This document shows, piece after piece, positions 45,129 through 57,268 of a stretch of DNA of 64,000 nt. The stretch comes from Paralichthys olivaceus (lineage: Eukaryota > Chordata > Actinopteri > Pleuronectiformes > Paralichthyidae). The DNA lies in the NCBI RefSeq assembly GCF_024713975.1, contig NC_091116.1:2566463-2630462 (forward strand), written 5' to 3'. Under the pieces are notes generated by a model, which saw only the letters and a list, made by a program, of their open reading frames with translations, was not told the DNA's origin and searched no databases. Made by a program: the position numbers and the translations under genes. The first letter of the stretch is position 1, and each line of letters opens with the position of its first letter.

Positions 45129-45834
45129 TAGTTGGTTTAGATGATGAAACTAACGAGGTCAGTTCAGGAAGATCAATAGAGTAAAATTTGTTTAGACATA
45201 AATCTGGTGCTATGGTTTCAGGACCAGACAATGTATCAGTGTTATTCACTGGGAGGAGGTGGTGGATTTTATCCCTGATGGTTGTAATTTTATTAGTGAA
45301 GAAGCTCATGAAGTCATTGCTTCTCAGATCTAGAGGAATAGATGGGTCAGTAGAGGTGTGACTTTCTGTCAGCCTGGCTACAGTGCTGAAGAGGAACCTG
45401 GGGTTGTTCCTATTTTGATCTATTAATAATGAATAATAAGAGGTTCGGGCATTTCTAGGTGCTTTTTTGTAATTTATAAGGCTATTCTTCCAGGCTAGGT
45501 GGAAGTCTTGGTGATTGGTGGAACGCCACTTCCTTTCTAGCTTCCGCGATGTCTGTTTTAGAACACGCGTTTGGGAATTATACCATGGAGCTAATCTCCT
45601 CTGACTTACTTTCTTCTTTTTTAATGGGGCGACAGCTTCAAGTGCTGTTTTTAGTGAGGCTGTAGTACTATTTACAAAGTTATCAACTAGTGTGGGAGTA
45701 AGGTCTTGATAATCTTCTTGTATAGTACTGACACATGGCTGAGAGGGAAGGGAAGAGGGGAGCAGTTCTTTAAATTTGTGAACAGTTTTGTCGGATAGAC
45801 ATCGACTATAATAGAATTTCCGTCCAGAATTGAC

Positions 45835-46334
45835 TGTTATGGGCTGGTCAGGGAAGTCAGGACCCAGTTGCAGAGTTCAACAAAAGAGTTTATTTAACAA
45901 AAGGAGGGAGGACAGTTCCTCAGGAAAATACTCAAAAAATAAAGTAGCAACGCAGAAGCTCTCTAGGAAAAGTAGCAACTAAAAATCTCCATAGAAAAGG
46001 GAAAAGGCTCAGGAACAAAAGTACAACTGAAATGGTGTCGAGGCACAAAACTCACAAAGCAAAGGGACATAGAAGGAATAGCTCGAGGCGAGGCGATCAG
46101 CTGGAGTCACACGAAGCACTGGCTTGGCACTGCAAGGCAAATGAATCATCCGGCACAGGAGACAAAGGGAGAGTGGCTTAAGAAGCCCACCAATGAGGGC
46201 ATGATGAGCTGCAGGTGTGCCCGGTGCTCTGTGCTCCAGGAGATTGCCCCGCCCCTTGGAGCACACTCTGTATGAGAGAGAGAGAGAGATGTTAACACAA
46301 ACCAAAACATAACCTCAAAAACCAAACCACAACA
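45835..46334 (-). repeat. Chromovirus LTR (3' LTR)
   Basis: 500 bp, TGTTATGGGCTGG...CCACAACA on the plus strand. Confidence 0.95.
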
Positions 46335-46345
46335 GTACCCTCCCC

Positions 46346-49300
46346 TCAAGGGGCGCCACCTGGCGTCCTACCTGGTTTACCTGGAAACCTGATGTAAAAA
46401 TCCCGCAGCAGTTGCGGGTCGAGGATGAGGGAGCGGCTGACCCAGGAGCGCTCCTCGGGGCCGTATCCCTCCCAGTCGACCAGATACTGGTAGCCCCTAC
46501 CCCGTCTGCGCACGTTCAGAATCTGGTTGACCGTGTAGGCTGGGTGGCCGTCGACGAGAAGTGGGGGAGGCGGTGGAGGTGCAGGAGGCTGGAGAGGGCT
46601 TTCGGTGACTGGCTTGAGGAGGGAGACGTGGAACACAGGGTGGATGTTTAAGGAGGCTGGGAGGCGGAGGCGGACAGCGCTGGGGTTTATTATCCTCTCC
46701 ACAGGAAAAGGGCCAATATACCTGGGGGAGAGTTTTCGGGAGTCGGTCTGGAGGGGGAGGTCTCGGGAGGAGAGCCACACTTGCTGACCCACCTGGTAGT
46801 TGGGTGAGGGAACCCGAAGTCGGTCCGCCAGACGTCGGTTGCGCTCAGCCGTTCTGCCTAATGCTGCGCGGGTCTCTCGCCACACGCGTCTGACCCGGCG
46901 GAACTGAGCATGGACAGAGGGGACTGCTGCGTCGGACTCTTGGTTAGGGAATAAGGGGGGCTGGTAACCGGTGTTGATCATAAATGGCGAGAGCCCGGTG
47001 GCTGAGCTGATGAGGGAGTTGTGGGCATATTCCACCCAGGGCAGGTGTGTAGCCCAGGATGATGGGAGGCGGGAGGCGACGCAGCGTAGAGAGGACTCTA
47101 GGCTTTGGTTGGCCCGTTCCGTTTGCCCATTAGACTGGGGATGAAAGCCGGAGGTGAGGCTGGAGGTGGTTCCCAGGGCCCGGCAGAAAGCCTTCCATAC
47201 CCGCGAGGTGAACTGAGGTCCGCGGTCCGACACAATGTCCTGTGGAATCCCGTGCAACCTGAAGACATGTGTCACTAGTAGATTAGCAGTCTCCAAGGCG
47301 GTGGGAAGTTTAGGGAGGGGGACAAAATGAACCGCCTTGGAGAAACGGTCAACCACCGTGAGTATGGTGTCGTTACCTTCGGAGGGGGGCAGTCCGGTAA
47401 CAAAATCCACTGCTATGTGTGACCAGGGACGTGGAGGAATGGGCAGAGGTTGTAGGAGCCCTGCCGGGGGTCGGTGGGAAGACTTGTTGCGGGCGCACTC
47501 TGTGCATGCAGCGATGAAGACCCGAATGTCAGAAGCCATGGATGGCCACCAGAAACGCTGCTGGACGAGAGCCAGCGTGCGGTGGACCCCTGGGTGGCAG
47601 GCTATCCTTGACGTATGCCCCCAGGTGAGCACTGATGACCTGGCAGACGGTGGCACGAACAACCGACCCGGCGGGCAACCGTCTGGAACCGTCTGGCCCT
47701 GCAGAGCTTCCTGAACCTCCTGTTCAACCTGCCAGCGAACCGCCCCCAGCACGCACTCGGGATCCAGGATGGTCTCCTTAATGGGCCCCCCTCCCTCCAG
47801 GGTGAACTGACGGGAGAGTGCGTCCGGCTTGATGTTCCGAGACCCGGGGCGGTAGGTGAGGGTGAACTGGAAACGACCCAGGAACAGGGCCCAGCGGGCC
47901 TGGCGGGTGTTCAGGCGGCGAGCTGTGCGGAGGTAGGCGAGGTTCTTGTGATCTGTCCAAACGATGAAGGGCTGAGCTGCCCCCTCCAGCCAGTGTCTCC
48001 ACTCCTGCAAAGCCAGGACCACCGCCAAGAGCTCTCGGTTCCCCACATCGTAATTGCTTTCGGCGGGGGTGAGTCGACGTGAGAAGAAGGCGCAGGGGTG
48101 GAGCTTATTGTCTGTGAGTTGGCGCTGGGAGAGGACGGCCCCGACCCCGGAATCCGAGGCGTCAACCTCGACCACGAACTGCCGCTCAGGATCTGGGTGC
48201 ACAAGAACAGGGGCGTTAACAAACATGTCTTTTAATTTCGCAAAGGCAGATTGTTCCACAGGAGACCAGGTAAAACTGAGTTTCGAAGACGTGAGACGAG
48301 TAAGAGGGGCCGCCAGGCGGCTGTAGTTCTTTATGAACCTACGATAAAAGTTGGCAAACCCCAGGAAGCGCTGCAGCTGCTTGCGGGTGGTGGGAGTGGG
48401 CCATTCTTTTACTGCTTCCACCTTGGAGGGATCCGCCCGCAGCCGCCCCTTCTCCACCACATAACCCAGGAAACTCACAGTAGACACATGAAATTCACAT
48501 TTTTCAGCTTTAACATATAACTTGTTCTCCATAAGCCTTTTCAACACATCTCTAACATGAGTCACGTGTTCTTCCATGGAGCTAGAGAAAATCAAAATAT
48601 CATCAAGGTACACAAACACAGTTTTGTTAAGCAGATCCCTTAACACATCGTTCACCAGGCTTTGGAATACAGCGGGGGCATTAGTGAGTCCAAAAGGCAT
48701 AACCAGGTACTCAAAGTGACCTAAGTGGGTGTTGAATGCTGTCTTCGACTCATCCCCCTCCTTAATCCTGATGAGGTGGTAGGCGTCCCTAAGGTCTAGC
48801 TTGGAGAAGACGCGGGCCGAATGTAAGGGGCTGAAGGCGGAGTCAATCAGGGGGAGTGGGTACTTGTTTTTTATGGTTATGTCATTCAACCCGGTGTAGT
48901 CAATGCAAGGCTGCAGGGTTTTATCTTTTTTCTCCACGAAGAAAAAACCCGCCCCCACCGGAGAAGAGGAGGGGCGGATGAGGCCGGCTGCCACGGACTC
49001 TGTGATGTATTTTTCCATGGCCTCTCGCTCGGGTTTGGACAACTTGTACAGCCTCTTAGTGGGAAGAGGGGCCCCTGGCAACAAGTCAATAGCACAGTCG
49101 TAGGGTCTATGTGGGGGCAGTGAGGTGGCAGAAGTTTTGCTAAAAACTTGGCTGAGGTCATGGTAGTCAGGGGGTACATTTGTTAACTCGATTACCTCGA
49201 CTGCTGGAGCTGGATCTGCAGGCCTGGCGGGCAGAGCGGAACGGAGGCAGTGGGCGTGGCAGTGGAGACTCCAGTTACGAATGGTGGCGGTGGACCAATC

Positions 49301-49741
49301 AACGTGGGGATTGTGAAGCTTTAACCAAGGGATTCCCAGAATGACAGAATTCAGAGGTGAGGAGATTACAAACAGTTCTAAATGCTCATGATGGTTACTG
49401 GAGAGGACCAATTTCAATGGTTCAGTTTTATGAGTCACCAGTTCTATGAGCTTGCCGTCTACGGCGTGTACCTTTATGGGAGAGGACAGTTCATGAAAAG
49501 GAATGTTGTTACTCTTCATAAAATTTCTGTCAATGAAGTTGTCATCGGCACCGGAGTCTACCAGCACTTGGACTGGAAACGAGTGTTCAGGTCCGTGAAT
49601 CATACCTGAAACCTGAATTCTCGACGCGTGAGAGGAAGAGATGTGGCTCACCAGAGTCCTCTCTAGTACTGGTGAGCCCGGTCTTTTAGCAACTCCGGGC
49701 AGCAGGAAACGAAGTGGCCACCTTGTCCACAGTAGAGGCAC
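46346..49741 (-). CDS. Chromovirus pol: protease, RT, RNase H, integrase, chromodomain
   Basis: Polyprotein of up to 1131 residues, no internal stop. Protease: [12 protein letters not shown] (D62). [25 protein letters not shown] and [11 protein letters not shown] (YLDD 378-381). RNase [17 protein letters not shown] (D527), E570 in [11 protein letters not shown] and D597 in VWTDHKN. Integrase: HHCC region ending CTECARNK (about 709-751), D779 ([11 protein letters not shown]), D839 (IVSDRGPQF), E875 (GQTERANQS). The last 60 residues form a chromodomain ([20 protein letters not shown], then [12 protein letters not shown]), which reads histone marks and steers integration in this clade. Expression is expected by -1 frameshifting from gag in the overlap 49663-49741. 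All catalytic residues appear present. Confidence 0.96.
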   Translation of the reverse strand: MPLLWTRWPLRFLLPGVAKRPGSPVLERTLVSHISSSHASRIQVSGMIHGPEHSFPVQVLVDSGADDNFIDRNFMKSNNIPFHELSSPIKVHAVDGKLIELVTHKTEPLKLVLSSNHHEHLELFVISSPLNSVILGIPWLKLHNPHVDWSTATIRNWSLHCHAHCLRSALPARPADPAPAVEVIELTNVPPDYHDLSQVFSKTSATSLPPHRPYDCAIDLLPGAPLPTKRLYKLSKPEREAMEKYITESVAAGLIRPSSSPVGAGFFFVEKKDKTLQPCIDYTGLNDITIKNKYPLPLIDSAFSPLHSARVFSKLDLRDAYHLIRIKEGDESKTAFNTHLGHFEYLVMPFGLTNAPAVFQSLVNDVLRDLLNKTVFVYLDDILIFSSSMEEHVTHVRDVLKRLMENKLYVKAEKCEFHVSTVSFLGYVVEKGRLRADPSKVEAVKEWPTPTTRKQLQRFLGFANFYRRFIKNYSRLAAPLTRLTSSKLSFTWSPVEQSAFAKLKDMFVNAPVLVHPDPERQFVVEVDASDSGVGAVLSQRQLTDNKLHPCAFFSRRLTPAESNYDVGNRELLAVVLALQEWRHWLEGAAQPFIVWTDHKNLAYLRTARRLNTRQARWALFLGRFQFTLTYRPGSRNIKPDALSRQFTLEGGGPIKETILDPECVLGAVRWQVEQEVQEALQGQTVPDGCPPGRLFVPPSARSSVLTWGHTSRIACHPGVHRTLALVQQRFWWPSMASDIRVFIAACTECARNKSSHRPPAGLLQPLPIPPRPWSHIAVDFVTGLPPSEGNDTILTVVDRFSKAVHFVPLPKLPTALETANLLVTHVFRLHGIPQDIVSDRGPQFTSRVWKAFCRALGTTSSLTSGFHPQSNGQTERANQSLESSLRCVASRLPSSWATHLPWVEYAHNSLISSATGLSPFMINTGYQPPLFPNQESDAAVPSVHAQFRRVRRVWRETRAALGRTAERNRRLADRLRVPSPNYQVGQQVWLSSRDLPLQTDSRKLSPRYIGPFPVERIINPSAVRLRLPASLNIHPVFHVSLLKPVTESPLQPPAPPPPPPLLVDGHPAYTVNQILNVRRRGRGYQYLVDWEGYGPEERSWVSRSLILDPQLLRDFYIRFPGKPGRTPGGAP

Positions 49742-50679
49742 AGCTTGTCACGCATCCTGCGTTGTCTCTCGGCTGGGGTGAGGCGCGCCCGACCCAATTG
49801 CATGGGCTCGTCGACTGGTGGCGGTCGTAGCTCTCGAGCGTAGTGGGTGGTGTCGGGCAATCCCGGAGCGGAGCCTGGTGAGCTGGGTTGCGTGCCGGAG
49901 ATGAGCCGCCTGCTCCTCGTCCTCTGCCGTTCCCTAGCTCTTTCCCTCATCCTATTGTCGAGGCGGATAGCTAAATCAACAAGGGAGTTGAACGAGTTAC
50001 ATTCCTCCCGAACCGCCAACTCATCCTTTAACTCCCCTGCCAACCCCTTAAAAAATATGGCTTGAAGAGCCGAATCATTCCACCCACTCTCTGCCGCTAA
50101 AATGCGAAAACTCACGGCGTATTCTGACACCGAAGAGCTACCCTGTTTGAGATCGAGTAACTGGCTTGTAGCCTGTCTGCCCTTTACCGGGTGGTCAAAA
50201 ACTCGTCTCATTTCGTCAGTGAAGCGGTGAAAATCATTAACCAACTCGTGTTGTTGTGACGATATCGCTAAGGACCAGGCTGCCGCCTGTCCCGTGAGCA
50301 AACTCATTATGAAGGCTATCTTAGCTTGAGGCGTAGCATAGGTGTGGGGTTATTGGCTAAATACTAGCTGACACTGATGTAGAAATAGCGAACAAGTACC
50401 TAAATCTCCTGAATACCTGATTGGTATGGGGATGTACGGCTCGCGTGCTTGCGGGGCAGGGCTGGGAGGAGGATCGTCGGCTGGGGGGTGAGCGGCGGCT
50501 CCGGGAGAGGAGACGAGCTGGTCCTGCAGGGCGGCCAACTGACCGCCCAGTTGTGAGACGCTGGCACCGAGCTGCTGCAGGTGTTCCATCACCCGCCGCA
50601 GGGAGGACTCGTTCTGGTTTATTTTGGTGGCTTGCGACGAGAGTGCTCGTTCGTAGTTGTCCAACTCTGCTGGGTCCAT
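49663..50679 (-). pseudogene. Chromovirus gag with one nonsense codon
   Basis: Particle protein, starting MDPAELDNYERALSSQ only 17 bases after the LTR. It has an N-terminal coiled coil, a proline-rich stretch, a capsid region (GQAAAWSLAISSQQHELV, FKGLAGELKDELAVREE) and a zinc knuckle [14 protein letters not shown] near the C-terminus. A TAA at 50350-50352 interrupts an otherwise continuous frame; the neighbouring codons are CAA and CCC. The product ends at 49663, overlapping pol. CTAAAAG in the overlap (49683-49689) is the likeliest slip point, though it is not a canonical X-XXY-YYZ heptamer. Confidence 0.88.
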
Positions 50680-50684
50680 GCTTG

Positions 50685-50696
50685 GCCGGATGATTC
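50685..50696 (-). promoter_or_regulatory. Self-priming primer-binding site of the chromovirus
   Basis: Directly after the 5' LTR the minus strand reads GAATCATCCGGC. Its exact complement GCCGGATGATTC occurs inside the LTR on the same strand (51005-51016). Tf1/sushi elements prime reverse transcription with the folded-back 5' end of their own RNA, so this 12-bp match fits that mechanism and places the transcript start near 51016. Confidence 0.75.
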
Positions 50697-51198
50697 TGTT
50701 ATGGGCTGGTCAGGGAAGTCAGGACCCAGTTGCAGAGTTCAACAAAAGAGTTTATTTAACAAAAGGAGGGAGGACAGTTCCTCAGGAAAATACTCAAAAA
50801 ATAAAGTAGCAACGCAGAAGCTCTCTAGGAAAAGTAGCAACTAAAAATCTCCATAGAAAAGGGAAAAGGCTCAGGAACAAAAGTACAACTGAAATGGTGT
50901 CGAGGCACAAAACTCACAAAGCAAAGGGACATAGAAGGAATAGCTCGAGGCGAGGCGATCAGCTGGAGTCACACGAAGCACTGGCTTGGCACTGCAAGGC
51001 AAATGAATCATCCGGCACAGGAGACAAAGGGAGAGTGGCTTAAGAAGCCCACCAATGAGGGCATGATGAGCTGCAGGTGTGCCCGGTGCTCTGTGCTCCA
51101 GGAGATTGCCCCGCCCCTTGGAGCACACTCTGTATGAGAGAGAGAGAGAGAGATGTTAACACAAACCAAAACATAACCTCAAAAACCAAACCACAACA
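50697..51198 (-). repeat. Chromovirus LTR (5' LTR)
   Basis: 502 bp; one more GA repeat unit than its partner, otherwise the same to the eye. Confidence 0.95.
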
Positions 51199-53220
51199 TT
51201 GACGTAATTAACAATTCTGAATTCAAATGTAAGTAAAAAATGGTCAGACAGAAGAGGGTTCTGTTGGAATAGTTATATTTTCTATGTCAATGCCATATGT
51301 CAGGGCAAGATCAAGAGTGTGATTCAGGCAGTGGGTCGGTTGATTCACATGTTGAGTGAAACCAATCGAGTCTATTATTGATTTAAATGCTGAACTAAGG
51401 CTGTCATTGGCAACATCTACATGAATATTGAAATCACCTGCTATAATGATCTGATCTGTTTTAAGAACTGTTTTAAGATAATTGCATTTATCACTGCAGA
51501 AATCTTTTTGTGATTTACCTCTAAACCTCTGATCAAATTATTATTATTATTGGGATCAGATGTTTTTTCCCTTCCCATAACCCCTTTTGGTCCAAAGTTC
51601 CAAAACTTTCAATACTAATTGTTTTTGTTCTCCTTTGCCTAATAGAACATGGAGATCAGAATTTGATACCTTTCCAGTGAATCAATCTAAGCTACTGAGA
51701 CAACACAGTGATTGAACACACAAGAAAAGTGTTACTTACAGAGGTGAGGGAAGAGTTCAGAATCTTCCATTGATATGCATGTATCAAATCCTCTAGTTAC
51801 ATCTACGCCTTGTGATGTTAAAATTAGCATATTACTCAATGAACACATCAAATCTCTACCAATAAAATCTATCAGCCAGCGTGGTGACAACAAAAATTAA
51901 TGTTTAAAATTTCCTTAACCTCATTTTAACAAAACAATGGTACAGTGTATCTCTCTATATACTGTCCCCAGCTCCAACGCTACTCAATCACACTATGTGT
52001 ATTGGTTCTCAGGACAATCCCTGATCTAATGTCCAATTTTGCCACATTTGAAACAAGCGTCAGTTCTTCCACGTCCCCTTCCTCTCCGTCCATGACCTTT
52101 CTTGTGCCCGCAGACTTGGTTTTGATATGCTGCCAGCTGTCCTTTTTCTTTGTCTTGCTGTTCAAGAGTTTTCCTGCATGATCAGCATGACCCCATGCTG
52201 GATTCACCATTCACCGCTCCTGTGCAGAGACAGATCTTGCCACTTTCGAATACTGAGTCCCCATCTCAGTCATCAGCAGTCTCTGCTGTTCAGTGCTGGT
52301 TCCAGTTGCACTGCATACCGCTCCCCCACTTAACACTTGTGGGAGAGATGAAATGGTAGGTTCTTTCATATTGGTGAATGTCCATGGTCTGGAGATCAGC
52401 TGAGTGTTTCCATCTCCTGCAGCCACCTCCACCATCGGTGCTTGCAGGGTTGCATTCAAATCATAAATTGCCTCCTTCCCAGTTCGCCGTGGAGTATGTG
52501 AGTGGTGCATGATGGAGGCCTATCCACCTCCTCTGCTGCAACAAGGTCGAGGTCTGGATGGAGGTTAGGGACAGCTGGAGCTGCCGCCTGCGCCCTCTGC
52601 ACCGGTAGCAGCTGAGTGTCCTGCTGGTCATCACACTGCACCGCTGCTGGCTGTAGTTGTCCTCTCGGTGGAGCTGAGTCCAGATCAGGGTCTAGTCGGA
52701 CACACTGAGACTTGGAGATTAGTTCAATCCCTACCTTCAATCCCTATTATTATATCTTGTATATATCCATACTCCTTAACTCTGTGACCTCCTCTCAGAT
52801 CACCAACCTGTTTATTCTAATACCATACTCATTAGTTCCCAATTAACTATGTGACCTTCTCTAAGATCACCAACAGGCTTATTCTATATTAACTCTGTGG
52901 TCTACAAGACCACCCGTGATCTCCAAGAACACCCGAAGCTTCCTTGATTCTACATTGGTTCCAAACCTTGCCATGCAGACACGTCTGTCACTCACCCTGT
53001 GAGAGAACCGTTTCCCTTCTGAATTTGTCTTCCCAGAAAGACAGTGTCTTTGTGCTAATTGGTCCGCTGGATCACAGCAGTGAGAGCACTCTTTGGTTCT
53101 CAGGCATCAGGCCCTCACGTCTCTACCTTCTTTTGTCAGGGAGGTTGAGGTCAGAGTCCCAGACTCCCTGCGCAGTTTTACCTTTCAGCCCTGAGATCCA
53201 GAGTGTCTTCTCACAAGAGT

Positions 53221-53239
53221 GATCCTGCCGACAACACCA
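53221..53239 (-). promoter_or_regulatory. Primer-binding site, tRNA-Ser-like
   Basis: Minus strand TGGTGTTGTCGGCAGGATC, four bases after the LTR. It is very similar to the site of the Gypsy at 31643-31661. Confidence 0.5.
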
Positions 53240-53243
53240 AAAT

Positions 53244-53722
53244 TGTGGTGGCAATTTCTGTGAAACAAGCACAAAGTCAAACACTTCTTTCTGAAAGTTT
53301 AATTCAGCATCTGCAGATGGACTCATCAGTACACATCACCTGAATGGCATGCACAAATGAGAAAAGAACATAGGAGAATCAGTGTTCCTATAACTCGCAG
53401 CCCCCTCCCACTAAGCATGCAAAGGTATTTATTACCCTCCTGTAGTTTCTCTCAGTGGAGGAGATATCCTGTCCATTTGTTTACATGTTCTGTGGATGAC
53501 CCCCCTGTGAGACCCCAGGTGTGAGATCCCAATCAGAGATACCAAGAGATACCATAAAGTTGTGGTTTCTCGAGGCCATAAAACTCAAGTCTCTTAAGCC
53601 ACCATCATAAACCTTAAGGTTACCCTTTTAGATTAACAATTTGGTCAACTCTTTGGTCAGTCATTCACATACATGTCTGCTCATGCAATTAAACATACAC
53701 AAATGTAAACATTTCCATTACA
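53244..53722 (-). repeat. LTR of the decayed retroelement
   Basis: 479 bp from TGTGGTGGCAATTTC to TTTCCATTACA. A heavily deleted relative lies at 62488-62606. Confidence 0.65.
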
Positions 53723-53842
53723 GGAGCAATGTAAGCCATGCTTCAGAATAAGGTCATATATCGTCTGGGGCTCAGTGCATCGCACTGTGATCATGTTGGT
53801 GGCAGACCCAGGTGGCAACACTACCAGGCTGTGGGGTTCCTG

Positions 53843-54103
53843 TCAGGGTGACATGAAACAAACAAACGATTTGTGGAAAAGGAGTATATAAACTTTTCTT
53901 AGGGTCCGACTGCACACTTTCACCAATGCTACTGTCTTCATTACATTTTCGTAGAAGCTAACTCCTGGCTGAATCTCAGTGTATGTGACACTATATTGGT
54001 TGACAATTTCAGTCAATGGTTGTTTATCTGTCAACAATAACTCAAAAGCTCCAGAGCCCAATAGATTAAACGTCGGGTCTGCCCATAGCCTCTTCATTGT
54101 AGA
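53843..54103 (-). pseudogene. Open frame interrupted by the ERV (continues at 61867-61905)
   Basis: Minus-strand coding-like sequence: MKRLWADPTFNLLGSGAFEL, then LTEIVNQYSVTYTEIQPG and FYENVMKTVAL, with a possible GTGAAA donor after it. Removing the ERV and one copy of the TAGA duplication joins it in frame to sequence at 61867-61905 that reads SAGVWSYIAKLFST and is preceded by CTATCCAG, a weak acceptor. The combined candidate exon is about 230 bp. I do not recognise the protein. It may be a host exon or an older repeat. Confidence 0.35.
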
Positions 54104-54530
54104 TGTGGTGTCTGAAATGCCATGTGTAGTCCTCCCCATAAAAGAAATGTATCTGTAGGTTTGATGTTCACAGGTCCTGAGGAATTTGGAGAAAGCCTGA
54201 ACAAATGGTAGGGTGTTAGGTCACAGTTCGAAGGGGAACACTAAATTTGAGCTAGTGTCGTCTCCCTTCCTGTCACTGTATAACCGTGAAGAGCTGGATA
54301 AGAAACCAGATGTGTTTTCTTTAGGTTTACGCAAACAACCCTCCTATATAAACGAGGAGATGAAGTTGCCTCGACAGAAGATTCACATTGGCCCCGAATC
54401 TCTCTCCAGGCAGATTGCTTTGCTTGTATTGATGCTGAACTTTTTGTATTAAACCTTTATATACAATCAAGACGGTGTCATCGGAGATTCCTTCATCATC
54501 TTCACATCATCGCGACCCCAATATACGACA
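54104..54530 (+). repeat. ERV 5' LTR
   Basis: 427 bp, TGTGGTGTC...ATACGACA, with TATA box TATATAAA (54345-54352). It differs from the 3' LTR by a handful of substitutions and one 4-bp length change (AATTTGGAG against AAAAG). Confidence 0.95.
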
Positions 54531-57268
54531 AGACTTGGCGTCACGAACTTCGGACGTGCTGTGTCCTGCGGCGTCGCCGACAACTTCAGCGGACCTACTC
54601 CCGCACCATGTCGACAAAAGAAGAGGGTGAGCATTTCTCACATTATTGGGCGCTGGTACGTTCGTTGCTGCTGTTGTGTGCTGCTGTTTGGTCACACCGT
54701 AAATGATTCATCTGTGTGGGCATGTCATGATGTGTTGCTGTTGAGTGGAGCTCCGTTCTAAATTTGATTTTGTTGCGTAGTGCACAACGCAACAGGGGGG
54801 AGTAGAATAGAGAATACAAGGAATATAAGTAAAAGAAAATGTAAAGTACTGAAGATAGTAAAGAGTTAAAGTAAAGGTGTAGAATAGTCTGATTAGTAAC
54901 GATAAGGTGAGCTAAATAACATCATGCGAGATTAATGAAGAAAGGGCTCTCATCTTCTTAACGGTAAGACATGTGTAGATTAGACACTGCGTGAAAATAG
55001 ACTTTAAGGAATAGTCAGATTTGGCTTAAAAAGAGTAAGTAATAATCCTGGGCCCAGGAGTAATTGGTAATGTGTAAAATGATGTAAAAACGGATAAGGT
55101 AAAAGAGTAAATAAAAGTAAAGTTAAAGGATAAAGATAAGGAATAAAGTGAAAGGATAAAGATAAGGAATAAAGTAAAAGGATAAAGATAAAGGAATAAA
55201 GTGAAAGGATGAAATAAGAGTAAAATGCTTGTAAAGCAAATAGGGATAAAGGTAAGAATTAAAAGAAAAAGCCGCGGATTTGACCAAGCCCTCAAGGAGG
55301 CGATTCTAAATCGGCCTAAATCCTAGAAAGTCACTAAGTGAATTTCAGGTCAGTTCAAGAAACTGGAGATGTAGAAATAACATTCAATTGTAAGTTTTCA
55401 GCAATAGTTGACGAACAGATGCTTGAATTAACCTCTCATTGAATAACTACACCTCAAAAGGTAGCATAAATTTAGATTTAAAAGGATAAGGAAGGAGCGG
55501 CTAAAAGCATGCTATAGGAAAAGTATGAATGAGTCGACTTGAAACTTTAGGATTGGATGCTGTCTGTGTCTTTGGAATGATGCCAAAGTTCTGTGTGTGT
55601 GCGTAATGTCAGCTGCCGAAGTTCTCTGTGTGTGTGCATAAGATCAGCTGTTGGAGCTCTGTGTGTGTATGTGTGTGTATGTGTGTGAGATCGGTTGAGA
55701 GCGCTTGATCTGAGTGTTTTTTGTTGCTGTGTTGGTTTAAATTGAATAAATACATGTGGTAGAGTAATAAAGAGACTTACTATTTTATAATATAAGATAT
55801 TTTGGTTTTTTAATCTGTTAAAATACATTCATGAGCCCTATTGATGATAAAGGGACTTTATGATTTGATTAATTACATGAGCCTTTTTTGGGGACGTTTC
55901 AAATATTTTAATAAACCTAATGAGCCTCTGAAAGGGGGGACATAATGATTGGTTAAACATGAGCCCCAAAAAGGACGTTTATAACTATTAAGAGAAATAA
56001 AGAAATCAGTAAGGATGTTTTGTTTGCATAAGCATGGATAAAACAAGAGAGTACTGGGAAACACTGCCTGTGGATAATAATATACTATTAAAATTTGAGA
56101 TGCTATTAGGGTGAATTAAATTTTATATTGATGATGTCTGGTATGTGACTGTGCGCTGATGTTTGAAAAGTGGATGACTTCTGTCATAGATAAAACAGAT
56201 CTAATGTGTTGGCGGATGTGCGTAAATTGTATTGAATTGTTATTTTGCTGTTATAAGGACGTAGTGGGATATTAAGTTTCTTTCTGTTTTTTCCCTTATC
56301 CACCTATGGTGAGTAAGGGAGAGGAGAGAAGAGAGACACAGACGATAAGCGGAGACGCTGACCAGTGTGTCCCACGGAGCGATACTTGCTGTGTGCGGCT
56401 CCTGATTCCAATCTGATTAAGGCCAGTGCAGTTTTATCCACAAACTCTTTAACCTATATCTGCATTTAAACATATGTATGTCCACTCATTTATAGTCATT
56501 ATTATTGATAGATATTAGTTTTCTTTGACTTAAATGCTTTTATAAAGATATTTCTCAATTTGGGGGGTGTTGGAGAAATACCTCAGTAAAGTGAGAAGAG
56601 ACATTGAGCAAGTTGGGAGACCGTTTAAGTGTTACTTTTATAGCTCTGAGTTGGTTGTGATTGATGCTTGTGTGACACTTCTGGTGTTTGCTTGACCTTT
56701 TAAAACATTTAGTGGTAGAACATCTGACTTTGTATGGCTTGTTTATGAACTCCTGTCACTTCTCCTACATTATGTGTTTCTCGTACACTAAATTGGCTTA
56801 GATAAATAATTCAATTTTGTGATTGTTTGGTGATTTGAGGTGAACGTGTGTGAGTTTGATGACAATTAGGTGATTGTCTGGCTGTGAGTGGGAGCACATT
56901 TGCTGATAGTTTGTCCCTTGTTGGAACGCTAGATTCTTTGAGCTTTAATTCTGATTGGCTTTTCCTTGTTTGCAAGACATTGAGAAAATTGTGTTTACAA
57001 TTTGATAGATTGTTTGAGTGCTGAGTCAACATTTTATGTGGACTTATTGTGGTAATCTTGCTATAATATTAATAAGTCCTTGATTTCTTTAGAGTTGGCA
57101 AATTAATTTCATTTTCTCTAACTGATTGTTATAACTTAGTGGCTTATTAAAAATCAATTAATGAATTAAATAAAAAAAAAAACAACAAATAAAATAAAAA
57201 GTGATCCAATTAGCTTTAAATTGTCTTAAGTCTAAATAATTCGATTAAAATACAATAAGGGGATATAA
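54531..57268 (+). other. ERV leader, unusually long (about 2.7 kb), noncoding
   Basis: Probable primer site TGGCGTCACGAACTTCGG from 54536; I cannot assign the tRNA. An ATG in good context (54608, CACCATG) opens a six-codon frame that meets a GTGAGC donor at 54627, so it could be a leader exon. The rest is AT-rich with a 26-bp tandem repeat (about 55125-55210, core AAAGGATAAAGATAAGG) and GT-rich stretches (55590-55690). No gene is seen. Confidence 0.6.

Larger units (their letters stand above)
45835..51198 (-). mobile_element. Sushi-type Ty3/Gypsy chromovirus, near-complete
   Basis: 5364 bp with LTRs 45835-46334 and 50697-51198 that I see differing only by one GA unit, plus the 5-bp duplication TTGAC (45830-45834 and 51199-51203). 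Minus orientation: LTR, self-priming site, gag, pol with chromodomain, purine-rich tract (GAGGGGAGGG), LTR. Gag and pol are in different frames with the -1 relation known for sushi elements. Pol is fully open; gag has one nonsense codon. This is a very recent insertion, sitting in an older L2. Confidence 0.97.
43655..51540 (-). mobile_element. L2 LINE copy C, split by a chromovirus and an inverted L2 tail
   Basis: Starts with the AATTC tail and 3' untranslated region (to about 44310). RT follows (44310-44950: [54 protein letters not shown]) and is fused straight to the 3' part, so the YADD region and C-terminus are deleted. Upstream come the linker (45130-45309) and endonuclease-side sequence (45310-45834), then after the chromovirus more endonuclease sequence (51199 to about 51540). 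The two chromovirus flanks join at TTGAC into continuous L2 sequence. Confidence 0.88.
51745..53722 (-). mobile_element. Decayed retroelement: LTR, leader, gag and protease remnants
   Basis: On the minus strand an LTR (53244-53722, TG...CA) is followed by a primer site (53221-53239) and a leader. A decayed gag with a zinc-knuckle piece CFKCGKIGH follows (about 52030-52060). A protease end reading IGRDLMCSLSNMLILTSQG lies at about 51800-51885. The protease GRDL pattern and knuckle suggest a retrovirus-like element. Frames are broken throughout, pol and the second LTR are absent, and L2 sequence begins at about 51540. Confidence 0.6.

Noticed and set aside
46412..48520. Plus-strand frames of 60-125 residues across the chromovirus
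   Set aside because: Antisense shadows of the intact pol frame.
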